From VRUE01 sp040879985 (GTDB taxonomy: Bacteria > Actinomycetota > Thermoleophilia > Solirubrobacterales > 70-9): a stretch of DNA of 64,000 nucleotides. Position numbers and translations under genes: made by a program. The DNA is taken from assembly GCA_040879985.1 (NCBI GenBank), contig JBBDJH010000016.1, positions 186,001-250,000 of the forward strand. The letters are read 5' to 3'. The notes under the pieces are model-generated. The model did not search any database. It was not told the DNA's origin and saw only the letters and a program-made list of their open reading frames with translations. Positions 10,871 through 20,570 of this stretch are shown one piece after another (position 1 is the stretch's first letter; the number at the start of each line of letters is the position of its first letter).

Positions 10871-12400
10871 ATGGGGGAGACCACGTCGAATGATCGATTC
10901 GTGAACGATCGAGAGGGACTGCTGGAGCAGGTGCTGCGAATCGTCCGGCGCCGGAAATGGGTCGTGCTGCAAGCGATAATCGCGGTGCCTCTACTCGCCT
11001 TCCTGTTTTCGATATCGCAACAGGACGAATACACGGCCGAGGCAACCCTCCTCTTCAGGCACCCGCCGGCGCTCGAAGAGACGTCCAGCGTCATCGATCC
11101 CACCCGCGAAGCGGCCACGACCGGGGAGCTGGTTGGTCTTCCGGGAATCGCTGAGCGTGCGGCCGGGGAGCTCGAGGATGTCCCGGCAGGGGAGATCCTC
11201 GCCAGCGTCACCGTCACCCCGAGCGCCGAAGCAGATACCGCGACCATCGAAGCGACCACGCCCTCCCCGGAGCGTTCCGCGGCGATCGCCAACGCCTATG
11301 GCAACGCCTACATCGACTTCCGCCGGCGCGCCGATCGCGCCCAGGTTCAGGACGCGATTGATCTCGCGGAAAGCAGCCTGCAGGAGCTCACCCCGCCTGA
11401 CGAAGCCGGCGCGGAGGGCGACGCCCTCAATGAACAGCTCGACAAACTGCGGTTGATCCAGGCGCTGCAGACCGGTGGTGCTGAGCTTGTCCAAGAGGCC
11501 TCCCCGCCATCGAGCCCATCCTCGCCAAAGCCCTTGAGGAACACGGTCATCGGGTTGGTGCTGGGCATTCTGCTCGGCTTTGCGCTCGCCGCCCTCTTAG
11601 AGCGCATCGATCGTCGCATACGTACCAGCGAAGAGATGGAAAATCTCTACGGCCTGCCCGTTTTGGCGCGCATCCCCCGCAGTCCCCTGCTTGGCGGTAA
11701 ACGTGCGCGCACGCTCGGCACCCGGACCCCCGAGGGCGAGGCATTCCGGGTGCTGCGCACCAACCTGCGCTTCTTCGATGTGGATCGTGAGATGAAATCG
11801 ATCCTTATCGTCAGCCCGGAGGAGGGGGATGGGAAGTCCACCGTCGCACAGGGCCTCGCCACGACGATGGCGGAAATGGGCGACGACGTCGTGCTGGTCG
11901 AAACGGACCTGCGCAAAGGCGGGGCATTTCGCCAGGTGGACGGCAGCCCCGTCAAAGGGCTATCCAACGTACTCGCCGGCACCCCACTCGAGTCAGTGGT
12001 GATGAAGGTCGACGTGCCCCTCCCGAATAGCGACGAGTCGCGAGCCCTCGCTGTGCTCCCCAGTGGGCCGGCGCCACCGAATCCGTCCGAGCTGCTCGAG
12101 GGCGATCGTATGCGTTCCGTTTTCGACGAGCTGGCCGCGAGCTTTCACTTCGTGATTCTGGACAGTCCGGCACTCGGGGCGGTCAGCGATGCCCTCGCCC
12201 TGGTCCCGGGCGCCTCGCAGATAGTCGTCGTAGGCGGGCTCGGCAAGACCACGCGCGAGGCGGCGCGTGCACTGATGAAGCAGTTCTCTCTCCTCAACCG
12301 ACAGCCGATCGGAGTCATAGTCAATTTCGCGGAGCCAGAACGTGCCAAGTATTCGCACTATTACCGGTCTGACCTGGCCGGTGGCGAATCGTCCAGCTGA
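10871..12400 (+). CDS. Wzz-type chain-length protein fused to BY-kinase (tyrosine autokinase)
   Basis: 509 residues. The N-terminal Wzz domain has a first membrane helix (about 30-50), a periplasmic helical part and a second helix near 215-235. The cytoplasmic BY-kinase follows: Walker A SPEEGDGKSTVA (about 315), the Walker A' strand VVLVETDLRKG (usually D-x-D; here E-T-D) and Walker B HFVILDSPAL. The C-terminus has a small tyrosine cluster YSHYY that would be autophosphorylated. Such proteins set polysaccharide chain length and drive polymerisation/export with Wzy. No separate phosphatase is seen. The stop overlaps the next frame. Confidence 0.9.
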   Translation: MGETTSNDRFVNDREGLLEQVLRIVRRRKWVVLQAIIAVPLLAFLFSISQQDEYTAEATLLFRHPPALEETSSVIDPTREAATTGELVGLPGIAERAAGELEDVPAGEILASVTVTPSAEADTATIEATTPSPERSAAIANAYGNAYIDFRRRADRAQVQDAIDLAESSLQELTPPDEAGAEGDALNEQLDKLRLIQALQTGGAELVQEASPPSSPSSPKPLRNTVIGLVLGILLGFALAALLERIDRRIRTSEEMENLYGLPVLARIPRSPLLGGKRARTLGTRTPEGEAFRVLRTNLRFFDVDREMKSILIVSPEEGDGKSTVAQGLATTMAEMGDDVVLVETDLRKGGAFRQVDGSPVKGLSNVLAGTPLESVVMKVDVPLPNSDESRALAVLPSGPAPPNPSELLEGDRMRSVFDELAASFHFVILDSPALGAVSDALALVPGASQIVVVGGLGKTTREAARALMKQFSLLNRQPIGVIVNFAEPERAKYSHYYRSDLAGGESSS

Positions 12401-13823
12401 CTACCTGAAAGTCAGCGCCTTCGCAGCCGGGGTGCTTCTGGTAGAGGCAGTCCTGGCTCGAGGCGCCGCTGCGCCGCAACTCTCGAAATTCATCCTCCTC
12501 TTTCTGGCTGTCGTGGGCATTGCCTTCGTCTTCCGCTTCCCGCTGGCGACGGCGCTGGCGCTGCTCGCGCTGTCGGACTTCCTCTTCCACCCGACCTTCT
12601 TCGCCCTCTCGGTCGGCGCGCTGGACGTCCGTCCACACGAGGTCGCTCTGGGAGCCCTGCTTCTCGTCGCCTTGGTCCGGCCGGAGAGCAGAACCTGGGG
12701 CGGCGTCACGGGGACGGCGCTTGCGATATTCCTGCTGGCAATCGCGGTCTCGGGGGCGCTTGCGGTCGTAGGTGACGCGGCACCGCTCACCGATGTCTTC
12801 AACTGGGCAAGGCCGCTCGGGCTGCTCACGTTCTTCTATGTAGTTGTGCGCCTCTTCCCCAATCCCCGGCAGCGGGGATTGCTGCTTGTCGGAGCGGCCG
12901 TGCTGGCGGCCGCGACCGGTGTCGTCGCCCTGATGATCTCCCTCGGGGCAGGCTTCGGCGATTCGCTGCAGGAAGCAGGGGGCAACACGGTCCGCGAGCA
13001 GGAAGGGGCGGGCTCGATCGACCGTGTCCGCCTAGCCGGCCTGTCGCTCGGCTACGCGCTCTTTTGGTACGCCGCCGTCAAGCTGGTCTCCGCGCGCGGA
13101 TTGAGGCGTTTGGGATGGGCTGCGGTGCTCGGCGGCATCTCGCTCGACATCGTCGTCAGCTTCAACCGCAACATGTGGTTCGGCCTGGCGATCGGATTCG
13201 GTTTGATGACGGCCATGGGCGGGGCGCTGGTGCGAAGCCGGCTGGTTGCGGCGTTGGCGGTTGGGGTTGCCGGAATTGCCCTCTTCGTCGTCTTCGGCAG
13301 TTCGGCGGCAAACAACCAGGTTGTCACTCCGGTGGTTCAGCGCGGCGCGACGATTCTCAATCCAAAAGAGGTGGCCGGGGAGTCCTCGTTCGAGGAACGG
13401 GAGCAGGAGACCAGGGTCGCCTGGAGGACGGCACGCGAGAATCCTCTGTTTGGAGTTGGCGCAGGGGCTCCATTCGGCATCCTCACGACCCATCAGATTG
13501 GGCCGCACAGCTTCGAACGAACGCCGCGGCTGTTCCTGCACAACCAGTACCTCTACCTGCTCCTGATCGCCGGCATCCCCGGCCTGCTCGCCTTCCTGGT
13601 CTTTCTCGGGGTGCCGCTCGCCCGCTCCTTCCGTCGCACGCCCGCGGATCCCGCAATTGCGGCCTGCGGGGTGGCGATCGCGATGATCATGATCAGCTCG
13701 GTGGTCGCGATCTACTTTACGGTCGAGGACATGACCGCGGTGCTCGGGTTGCTGACCGGCGTGCTGGTCGCTGATGCCGAGGGCCGCGCATCGCTTGGCG
13801 AGGACTCGGGGTTGCTGACGTGA
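12342..13823 (+). CDS. O-antigen polymerase/ligase-like (Wzy) membrane protein
   Basis: A polytopic membrane protein with about 11-12 helices and a large external loop near residues 330-400 (TRVAWRTARENPLFGVGAG, then RLFLHNQYLYLLLIAGIPG), the pattern of Wzy_C/O-antigen ligase proteins that join lipid-linked repeat units at the outer membrane leaflet. The longest frame begins with GTG at 12342, 59 bp inside the kinase gene; a GTG at 12381 is a more usual overlap. It is followed by a 4-bp overlap with the glycosyltransferase at 13820. Probable repeat-unit polymerase of this locus. Confidence 0.85.
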   Translation: MPSIRTITGLTWPVANRPADYLKVSAFAAGVLLVEAVLARGAAAPQLSKFILLFLAVVGIAFVFRFPLATALALLALSDFLFHPTFFALSVGALDVRPHEVALGALLLVALVRPESRTWGGVTGTALAIFLLAIAVSGALAVVGDAAPLTDVFNWARPLGLLTFFYVVVRLFPNPRQRGLLLVGAAVLAAATGVVALMISLGAGFGDSLQEAGGNTVREQEGAGSIDRVRLAGLSLGYALFWYAAVKLVSARGLRRLGWAAVLGGISLDIVVSFNRNMWFGLAIGFGLMTAMGGALVRSRLVAALAVGVAGIALFVVFGSSAANNQVVTPVVQRGATILNPKEVAGESSFEEREQETRVAWRTARENPLFGVGAGAPFGILTTHQIGPHSFERTPRLFLHNQYLYLLLIAGIPGLLAFLVFLGVPLARSFRRTPADPAIAACGVAIAMIMISSVVAIYFTVEDMTAVLGLLTGVLVADAEGRASLGEDSGLLT

Positions 13824-14932
13824 GCGACACGGGCGGCGACGGCTTGCGTGTGGTTCTCGCCTGCGACTTCTTCCTACGCTACACCGCCATGTTGGCGGGA
13901 GGCCTGTCGCGGGCGGGAAGCAATGTGGTGCTTATGAGCAGAGATCACGATTTCGAGTTCGGTGGAGAAACCGGAGCTGGGCGCGACTTCGTGCACCGTG
14001 CTGCTGGGAGTGGGGTTGAGCATCGTATGCTCCCCGGCCGCGTGCGATCACCACGTGGGTGGAAGCACGCCCTCCGATTGCGGCAGGAGACGCAAGGCTT
14101 CGCCCCCGATGTTGTCCACCTCCAAGAGTCGATTGGCAACGACGTGCGCCTCCTTCTTGCGACCGATGTTCGACCCGGCCGTTTCGCGCTGACGATCCAC
14201 GATCCGGTCCGCCATCCCGGTGACAGATCGTCCTGGGCGATCGGCCAGGCAAACCGCGCCCTCGTGCGTTTCGCCGGCCTGATCTTTGTTCATGGCGAGG
14301 CGCTGCGAGAGGAACTGGTCAGGTTGTTTGCGCCGCCGGCACCGATCGTCGTGGTCCCCCACGGGGTCGATGCCGCGCGGGTCTCTCCGATCCCGGACCG
14401 TCCTTCGATCCTCTTCTTCGGGCGACTCTCCCACTACAAGGGGCTCGACATCTTGCTGGATGCCATGGAGGACGTGTGGCGAGAGCTTCCGGCTACCACC
14501 TTGACAATCGCCGGGGCGGGCGAAATCGAGGACCACCCGGCGTTCTCGGACCAGAGGGTCGAGCTTCGCCGTGAACATATCCCCGATGCCGCCGTCTCGC
14601 GGCTGATTGACGGAGCCGGCTGCGTCGCGCTGCCGTACAGGCAGGCCAGTCAGAGCGGGGTCGGGGCGCTGGCAAAGGCCCATGGGCGGCCCCTCGTGGT
14701 ATCTGCGGTCGGCGGTCTGCCCGAGCTCATCTCCGACGGCTCCGGTTTGCTTGTCCCTCCCGAAGATTCCTCGGCGCTCGCCCAAGCCCTCGTCGCCGTG
14801 CTGGCGGACGGCGACCTGGCCGGCCGGCTTGGGGCGGCCGGCGCGCGGACGGCAACCCGCGACAGCAGCTGGGACGCGGTCGCAGCACGGACGCTTGCCG
14901 CCTATCGCGAACACCTCCTGGCGGCGCGATGA
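13820..14932 (+). CDS. Glycosyltransferase family 4
   Basis: 370 residues, GT-B fold. The N-terminal half (VVLACDFFLRYTAMLAGGLSRAG) binds acceptor. The C-terminal half carries SILFFGRLSHYKGLDILLDAM and the nucleotide-sugar end AHGRPLVVSAVGGLPELISDGSG, with a PPEDS tail typical of GT4. The donor sugar cannot be read from sequence. The GTG start overlaps the polymerase stop by 4 bp, so it is in one transcription unit with the kinase and polymerase. It converges with the GT4 on the other strand. Confidence 0.9.
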   Translation: MSDTGGDGLRVVLACDFFLRYTAMLAGGLSRAGSNVVLMSRDHDFEFGGETGAGRDFVHRAAGSGVEHRMLPGRVRSPRGWKHALRLRQETQGFAPDVVHLQESIGNDVRLLLATDVRPGRFALTIHDPVRHPGDRSSWAIGQANRALVRFAGLIFVHGEALREELVRLFAPPAPIVVVPHGVDAARVSPIPDRPSILFFGRLSHYKGLDILLDAMEDVWRELPATTLTIAGAGEIEDHPAFSDQRVELRREHIPDAAVSRLIDGAGCVALPYRQASQSGVGALAKAHGRPLVVSAVGGLPELISDGSGLLVPPEDSSALAQALVAVLADGDLAGRLGAAGARTATRDSSWDAVAARTLAAYREHLLAAR

Positions 14933-14934
14933 GG

Positions 14935-16098
14935 CTACGCGGCGAGGGCCAGCGAGGAGGGCGGCTCCCGGCCCGTTGCGGCGGCCTCGAAGAGTGCGGA
15001 GTAGCGCTGCGCCATGGTCGCCGAGTCGAACGCCGTCGCTCGCCTCTTGGCCGACTTGCCAAGCCGCGCACGGAGGTCGTCATGCTCGAGCAGGCGCACG
15101 ACGGCACCGGCGAAGCCCCCGTCGTCTGCTACGGCCACGCAGATCCCGGCATCGCCGAGGACCTCTCGAACATCGCCAACGTCCGTGGCCACTACCGGTA
15201 CGCCGAGGGCCATCGCCTCGAGGACCGTCATCGGCATCGCGTCGGCCAGCGAGGAAAGCAGCATCAGATCAGCGAGCGCGAGCAGGGCCGGCACGTCATC
15301 GCGCTCCCCGAGGAAATGGGTCCAGCCGCCGGCGCCGAGCTCCTCGACGTGAGCTTCGACCATGGGCCTGGTCGGTCCGTCTCCGACGAAAACCAACTCC
15401 ACCTCGGACACCCGCTCTCTGACCCGGGCCATCGCCTCGAGCGCGCCGAGCTGGTTCTTCTCGGCGCGGAAGACGGCCACCTGCATCGCGACGGGCGCGC
15501 CATCCGGCAGGCCCAACTGTTCCCTCGTGAGACCGTGCCCGGCCGCCCGAGAGAGATCCTCGACCGGAACGCCGTTGGGTATATGGACGATCTTGCCGGG
15601 AGCGACTCCCTCGCGCCGCAGGACAGGGCGCTGCGCTTCGCTGCATGCCACCGTGGCATACGTGAAGCGATCGAGGAGCCGGTTATGGCGCGAGATCCAG
15701 GCGGCCCGTGGCGCTCCTCCCGCCGCGACTTGGCTCGCGCGATCGGTTGCGTGATCGGCGACGATCACGGGACGCCGCGCCAGGATCGCGGCGACTCTGC
15801 CCCAAAGGCTGGCGTCCCACATCGTGCAGTGCACGACGTCGGCGCGGCGCGCCAGGCGAGCCAGGCGGGGAATCGCCGCGATGCGGCCGAGCCGTGTGCT
15901 TGTCTGCAGGGAGATCAACTCGACCCCACTGGATTCCAGCGCCGTCGGATCGATCGTCGAGTTATGCACGCAACAGATCGTGACCTCATGCCCGAGCTCG
16001 GCGAGGCTCCTGGCAAGGTGAGCTAGTTGTACCTCCGCTCCCCCGGATGGCGAGAGATGGTTGATGACGAGCAGCAGCCTGAGTGCGCGTGGATCCAC
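14935..16098 (-). CDS. Glycosyltransferase family 4
   Basis: 387 residues, GT-B. The N-terminus LLVINHLSPSGGAEVQLAHLARSLAELGH is the classic GT4 acceptor-side pattern with the Gly-Gly-x-E turn. The C-terminus has LMLLSSLADAMPMTVLEAMALGVPVV (E-x7-E donor motif), then ATDVGDVREVLGDAG. Gene start GTG at 16098, facing away from the flippase at 16140 with only 41 bp between, so the two probably share a divergent promoter. The single-gene inversion within an otherwise plus-strand block suggests local rearrangement. Confidence 0.9.
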   Translation of the reverse strand: MDPRALRLLLVINHLSPSGGAEVQLAHLARSLAELGHEVTICCVHNSTIDPTALESSGVELISLQTSTRLGRIAAIPRLARLARRADVVHCTMWDASLWGRVAAILARRPVIVADHATDRASQVAAGGAPRAAWISRHNRLLDRFTYATVACSEAQRPVLRREGVAPGKIVHIPNGVPVEDLSRAAGHGLTREQLGLPDGAPVAMQVAVFRAEKNQLGALEAMARVRERVSEVELVFVGDGPTRPMVEAHVEELGAGGWTHFLGERDDVPALLALADLMLLSSLADAMPMTVLEAMALGVPVVATDVGDVREVLGDAGICVAVADDGGFAGAVVRLLEHDDLRARLGKSAKRRATAFDSATMAQRYSALFEAAATGREPPSSLALAA

Positions 16099-16139
16099 GG
16101 CGCCAGCATAGATAGAGCACCGACCGGCTAGGCGACACG

Positions 16140-17642
16140 ATGCTCTTCAAGAACACCGTTGCGCAATCTGGGAGCCTCCTACTTGGCTACCTGTTCAGCT
16201 TCCTGCTGGCGCCGATCATGATTTCGCGCCTTGGGCTCGACAAGTTCGGGATCTGGGCGGTAACGGGGGCCGTGGCCACCTATGCAGGCCTGCTCGACCT
16301 CGGTATCGGCCGGTCGCTTGCCCGCTTCGTCGCCGTCTTCGACGCCGAGGGCAACGAGCAGAAGATCCGCCAATGTCTCGGCCTCGGCTTGCTTGCCGTG
16401 ACGACGGTCGGCGCTGGCGCGGCGGTTGCGGCGGCCCTTGCCGCACCGTTGCTGAGCGACCAGCTCGGGGTGCTCGCGACCGATGAAATGCGGATCGTCG
16501 CCCTTGCCGCGGTCGGGATCTGGACTCTGAACGGCTATGAGGACGTGCTGAGCGTGATCGGGATCGGCAAGCGTCAGATGGTGCCCCCCAATGTCTCCAG
16601 CGCGATCAGCGTCAGCCTCAACTTCGCCTTCAGTGTCGCGGCGCTGGCGATGAGCACCAGCTTGGTCGTCTACGCGCTCGCCAACGTCGCCGCCGGGGTG
16701 GTCGCTCTCGTTCCGGCGTTCTTCGCGATGCGCTACCTCTGGGCGGCCCCCTACGCAGCGCTGCCGAGTCGGGCCCTGCTCAAGGAGGTGCTTGCGTTCA
16801 GCGTCAAGAACCAGATCGGCTGGATCGCCGATCTGGTCAACTTCCAGACCGACAAAATCATCATCGCGCTTGTCGTCGACGTGCGTGCAGCAGCTGTATA
16901 CGAGATCGCTTCGCGGGTGGTGATGGCGGTTCGCAGCGCGGCGATTCTCACTGTGTCGGCGCTGATTCCGACCGCCGCGGCGCGGATCGTCGCCGAGGGG
17001 AGGCAGGTGATCGGTGAGATGTATCGCCGCTACATGCTGCGCAGCTGCTCCATTTCCTTCCCACTCTTCATGCTCGCCTCGGTCAGCGCGCCCTTCCTGC
17101 TCGTCGCCTGGCTCGGTCGAGCGCCGGGAGACTCGGAGTTGCTGGTCCCCTTCCTGACGCTGGCCTTCATGGCGAACATAACGACGGGCGTGGGCTCGAC
17201 GATCGCGATCGGAGCGGGGCACCCGGGAATGGTCTCGCTCAACTCGGTGATGGTCGCAGCGCTCAACATCGTCTTTACGCTCGCCCTGGCGCCGTTCTTC
17301 GGCGTCTGGGGCGTGGTCGGCGGCACCTTCCTCGCCCTGCTGGTCGGCAGCTTGCGTTTCACCGAGCGGTTCTTGAAGCTCTTCGGTTTGCCCTTGCGCG
17401 ACTTTCTTGCCGGAGTCTTGCCGACTGGAGCGCTCGCCGTCGGCGTTGCCCTGCCATTTGCTCTGTTGGCGATCCTCGTCGGTGAGCCGTCTGGGCGCCT
17501 GCCCGCGACGCTCCTGCTCGCCTTCACGACCGGCGCATACGGCCTCGTCTACTGGATCGCGGCAAGCCACCTGGACTACCTGCCTGAGAAGCTTCGATTT
17601 CCGGGCTTGCGGCGGGCCCGCTCGATCGGGAGTCCTCGATGA
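16140..17642 (+). CDS. Lipopolysaccharide/oligosaccharide flippase (Wzx, MATE-like PST family)
   Basis: 500 residues with about 14 predicted membrane helices, starting MLFKNTVAQSGSLLLGYLFSFLLAP, typical of the polysaccharide transport (PST/Wzx) proteins that flip undecaprenyl-linked repeat units across the membrane. A conserved-looking loop RALLKEVLAFSVKNQIGWIADLVNFQTDKIIIALV lies mid-protein, as in Wzx proteins. It is essential in the Wzx/Wzy scheme and pairs with the Wzy-like protein at 12342. Its end overlaps the next GT2 gene by 4 bp. Confidence 0.9.
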   Translation: MLFKNTVAQSGSLLLGYLFSFLLAPIMISRLGLDKFGIWAVTGAVATYAGLLDLGIGRSLARFVAVFDAEGNEQKIRQCLGLGLLAVTTVGAGAAVAAALAAPLLSDQLGVLATDEMRIVALAAVGIWTLNGYEDVLSVIGIGKRQMVPPNVSSAISVSLNFAFSVAALAMSTSLVVYALANVAAGVVALVPAFFAMRYLWAAPYAALPSRALLKEVLAFSVKNQIGWIADLVNFQTDKIIIALVVDVRAAAVYEIASRVVMAVRSAAILTVSALIPTAAARIVAEGRQVIGEMYRRYMLRSCSISFPLFMLASVSAPFLLVAWLGRAPGDSELLVPFLTLAFMANITTGVGSTIAIGAGHPGMVSLNSVMVAALNIVFTLALAPFFGVWGVVGGTFLALLVGSLRFTERFLKLFGLPLRDFLAGVLPTGALAVGVALPFALLAILVGEPSGRLPATLLLAFTTGAYGLVYWIAASHLDYLPEKLRFPGLRRARSIGSPR

Positions 17643-18556
17643 AGCCGAGAATCAGCGTGATCACCGCGACCTATCAGCGCGCGGCGGAATTGCCAAGGCT
17701 TTACGAGAGTCTCTTGGCGCAGACTTGTGGGGATTTCGAGTGGATCCTGATCGATGACGGATCCTCCGATGGAACCGGCGAGCTTGTGCGTGACTGGCTA
17801 CCTGAGGCTCCTTTTCCACTCGACTACAGCTGGCAGGAGAACGAGGGCAAGCACGCAGCCGTGAACCGTGCGGTCCAGCGGGCCCGGGGAGAGTATTGCG
17901 CCTTGATCGACTCCGACGACTGGTACCTGCCCGGAGCGCTCGAGCGGATGGTTGCCCACTGGGAGGCGATCCCGGCACGGCAGCGTGAGGATTTCGCCAA
18001 CGTCGAGGGATTGCGGGTCGACGCCGGCGGCGAGCTGGTCGGAGACCGGTTCCCAGCTGACGTCTTCGATTCGAACGCCTTCGAGTTGGAGGCGTTGCAC
18101 GGAGTGCGTGGCGACACGATCGGCATGTACCGGCGCGATGTCATGTGCAGCTATCCATTCCCGGAGGATCTCGGCTGGCACGTGACCCCGGCGATTGTCT
18201 GGAACCGGATTGCTGCCCGTTACTCCTCCCGGTTCGTCAATGAGGTCTGGGCTGGAACCGGTTACGAGGCGGGCGGGCTGAGCACCCGCGAGACGGAGTT
18301 GCGGCTGCGATTCCCCGAGGCGCAGCTGCTCTACTGGTCGGAGTTCGCAGCGATGCGCCGTCCGATGCGCCGTCGGGCGAGGTTGCGCGCCAATGTCAAC
18401 TGCATCCGCTACTCGCTGTTGACCGGCGTCGGCCTGAGATTCGGGATCGACGCCTCGCCGACGCGTAGCTGGGCGCTTCTCGCCACGCCGCTTGCCGTGC
18501 CGCTCTACCTGCGCGATCGAGCTCGCCTGCACCGTTTTGCCGCGGAGGTGGTTTAG
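17639..18556 (+). CDS. Glycosyltransferase family 2
   Basis: 305 residues, GT-A fold: ISVITATYQRAAELPRLYES at the N-terminus, nucleotide-binding WILIDDGSSDGT, and ALIDSDDWYLPGAL (about residues 85-98) whose D-S-D-D would bind the metal-UDP/dTDP sugar. The second half (HVTPAIVWNRIAARYSSRFV) is acceptor-side, with a hydrophobic C-terminal stretch. The ATG overlaps the flippase stop by 4 bp, so translation is coupled. Donor and linkage unknown. Confidence 0.92.
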   Translation: MKPRISVITATYQRAAELPRLYESLLAQTCGDFEWILIDDGSSDGTGELVRDWLPEAPFPLDYSWQENEGKHAAVNRAVQRARGEYCALIDSDDWYLPGALERMVAHWEAIPARQREDFANVEGLRVDAGGELVGDRFPADVFDSNAFELEALHGVRGDTIGMYRRDVMCSYPFPEDLGWHVTPAIVWNRIAARYSSRFVNEVWAGTGYEAGGLSTRETELRLRFPEAQLLYWSEFAAMRRPMRRRARLRANVNCIRYSLLTGVGLRFGIDASPTRSWALLATPLAVPLYLRDRARLHRFAAEVV

Positions 18557-19639
18557 ATGGATGCCGTGCGCGCGGCGGGAGGGCCGGCCTCCCTCGATTC
18601 CGATCTGGTCGAGCGCTGGCGCGCTCTTGCCGAGTTGCGCGAAAACCCATTTCTGACGCCCGAGTGGTACGCGGCGTGGCTCGCTGCACACCCGGACGAG
18701 GATCCGTTTGTGCTCCTCTGGCAGCCGGGGGGGGAGTTGCGCGGGGTGCTCCCCCTGGTCGCGACGCGCGAGCGGGCGGTGCGCGTGCTGCGCTTCGCCG
18801 GTGCGCGGCGCGCCGATTGGCTCGGACCCGCCTGCCGCCCGGAGGACGAGGCGGCGATGGCGGCCGCCTGTGTGGAGGTTCTGCTGCAGCAGCGGAGCGC
18901 CTGGCATCTGTTCCGCCTCGATCGAGTCGATCTGGCTGGTGCATGGCCGGAGGCGCTCTGGAGCAGCGAGGCACCGAAGGGAGTCGCCCCGGGCCGTTCG
19001 CGCCGGACCGACGTCCTTCCCTTCATCCGCTTTGGAGATGGCGGTTACGAGGCATACCTCGCGGACCGCAGCCGCAATTTCCGCAGTCAGCTCGGTCGCC
19101 GCCGCCGCAAGCTTGAGCGAGAGCATGGGCTGCGCTTCAGGCTGACTGCGGAGCCGGAGCGGCTCGCTGCGGATTTCGAGATTTTCCGCGCCCTCCACGA
19201 AGAGCGCTGGCGGGATCGCGGCGGGTCCTCTTCGGGAGACGAGGATGTCATGCGCTTCCAGCGTGGGTTCGCCGCCGCGGCCCTCGAGCGCGGTTGGCTG
19301 CGCCTCTGGATCGCCGAAGCCGATGGCGTGCCGGCAGCCGCCTGGTACGGCTGGCGGATCGGCGGACGTTACTGCTACGCCCTCTCAGGATTGAGTGAGC
19401 GCTTTGAGCCGCTCGCCCTGGGCACCGTGTTGCTTGCCCACACGATCGAGCAGGCTGCTGTTGAGGGCGCGACCGTCTACGACATGATGTGGGGCGACGA
19501 GGATTACAAGCGGCGCTTCGAGACCGGCCGGCGTGAGGCCGCCACTTGGGTGGTCGGCAGGCGTCGGCACCCCGTCGCACTCGCCGCTTCCGCAAGGTCG
19601 GCAGTGGAGATGAAGCTGAGGCGGGCGCATGACCGCTGA
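18557..19639 (+). CDS. GNAT/FemAB-like acyltransferase (BioF2-like domain)
   Basis: 360 residues with the CelD/BioF2-like double GNAT fold (PF13480 type): RWRALAELRENPFLTPEWYAAW near the start, then a basic middle (RSRNFRSQLGRRRRKLEREHGLRF), LRLWIAEADGVPAAAWYGWRIG and a final YDMMWGDEDYKRRFETG. Members transfer acyl or aminoacyl groups and often occur in capsule or exopolysaccharide loci. The substrate cannot be assigned; sugar acylation is likely from context. The ATG directly follows the GT2 stop, and the stop overlaps the next gene by 11 bp. Confidence 0.85.
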   Translation: MDAVRAAGGPASLDSDLVERWRALAELRENPFLTPEWYAAWLAAHPDEDPFVLLWQPGGELRGVLPLVATRERAVRVLRFAGARRADWLGPACRPEDEAAMAAACVEVLLQQRSAWHLFRLDRVDLAGAWPEALWSSEAPKGVAPGRSRRTDVLPFIRFGDGGYEAYLADRSRNFRSQLGRRRRKLEREHGLRFRLTAEPERLAADFEIFRALHEERWRDRGGSSSGDEDVMRFQRGFAAAALERGWLRLWIAEADGVPAAAWYGWRIGGRYCYALSGLSERFEPLALGTVLLAHTIEQAAVEGATVYDMMWGDEDYKRRFETGRREAATWVVGRRRHPVALAASARSAVEMKLRRAHDR

Positions 19640-20570
19640 GAGCCTCGGCGTCGTCGTGCTCGCCTACGGAGGTGGGGATCAGCATGCCCCTCTGGTCGAG
19701 GCGCTTCTGGGCGAGGACATCCCCCCGTCGTCGGTGCTGATCGTTCACAACCCGGCGCAGCGCGGCGAACCGGCGCCTCAGCCCATCGGAGGGTGCCAGG
19801 TCCTTCAAGCGCAGCGCAACCTCGGTTATGCGGGCGGGATGAATCTCGGTATCGAGCGAATGCGCCGGCGTCGAGTCGATCTGGTCCTGCTGCTGACCCA
19901 CGATGCGCGGCTGCGCCCGGGTGCCACGCAGATGCTCCTGGAGGCCGCCGTCCGCCTGCCCGGATATGGAGTTGTCGCTCCGGCGCTCGTCCTGGCCGGA
20001 AGCGAGACGCCGTTCTCCTTCGGTGGGTTTACGCGGGCGACCGGGACCAATGGCCACGTCCGCGAGCGCCCGACGCCGACGGCGGAGGGCGTATTCGACT
20101 GCGACTGGGTAGACGGTGGGACGATGCTCATACGGATGCCGGTGCTCGATCGGGTCGGGGGATTCGACGAGCGCTTCTGGGGATATTGCGAGGAGGCCGA
20201 GTTCTGCCTGCGCGTGCGCCGCGCCGGCTCTGGCGTCGGCGTCGTTCTCGACGCGGTTGCCGAGCAGGCGCCGGGGGGCGCCAAGCGCCCCGGCGCCTGG
20301 GCGTACCTGCTGACCCGCAACGGGACCGAGTATGCCCGGCGGGCGGTTGGGCTGCGAGCTGTGTTCGTCGTCACCTTGCGCACCGCATGGTTGGTTGCGT
20401 TTGAGCTTCTTCGCGCTCTGGTCAGGATCACGAGGCTGCGGCCCGGTGGGGCGGCTGAGCCTCTGGCGGTAGCGGTGGGTACGGCGCGGGGGAGCTTGGA
20501 TTACTTCCGGGGGCACTGGGGACCGCCCCCAGCCGACCTTCCGGGAATGGGCGATCTTCACAATGCCTGA
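19629..20570 (+). CDS. Glycosyltransferase family 2 (rhamnosyltransferase-like)
   Basis: 313 residues. GT-A features: LGVVVLAYGGGDQHAPLVEA, NLGYAGGMNLGIERM (the NxGfagGxN motif of rhamnosyl- and galactofuranosyl-type GT2), LLLTHDARLRPGA in place of the common DDD, then DCDWVDGGTMLIRMPVLDRVGGFDERFWGYCEEAEFCLR, with the E-E-x-E catalytic-base region. Rhamnosyltransferase-like, but the donor is not proved. The start overlaps the GNAT gene by 11 bp and the end overlaps the GT4 gene by 8 bp. Confidence 0.88.
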   Translation: MTAESLGVVVLAYGGGDQHAPLVEALLGEDIPPSSVLIVHNPAQRGEPAPQPIGGCQVLQAQRNLGYAGGMNLGIERMRRRRVDLVLLLTHDARLRPGATQMLLEAAVRLPGYGVVAPALVLAGSETPFSFGGFTRATGTNGHVRERPTPTAEGVFDCDWVDGGTMLIRMPVLDRVGGFDERFWGYCEEAEFCLRVRRAGSGVGVVLDAVAEQAPGGAKRPGAWAYLLTRNGTEYARRAVGLRAVFVVTLRTAWLVAFELLRALVRITRLRPGGAAEPLAVAVGTARGSLDYFRGHWGPPPADLPGMGDLHNA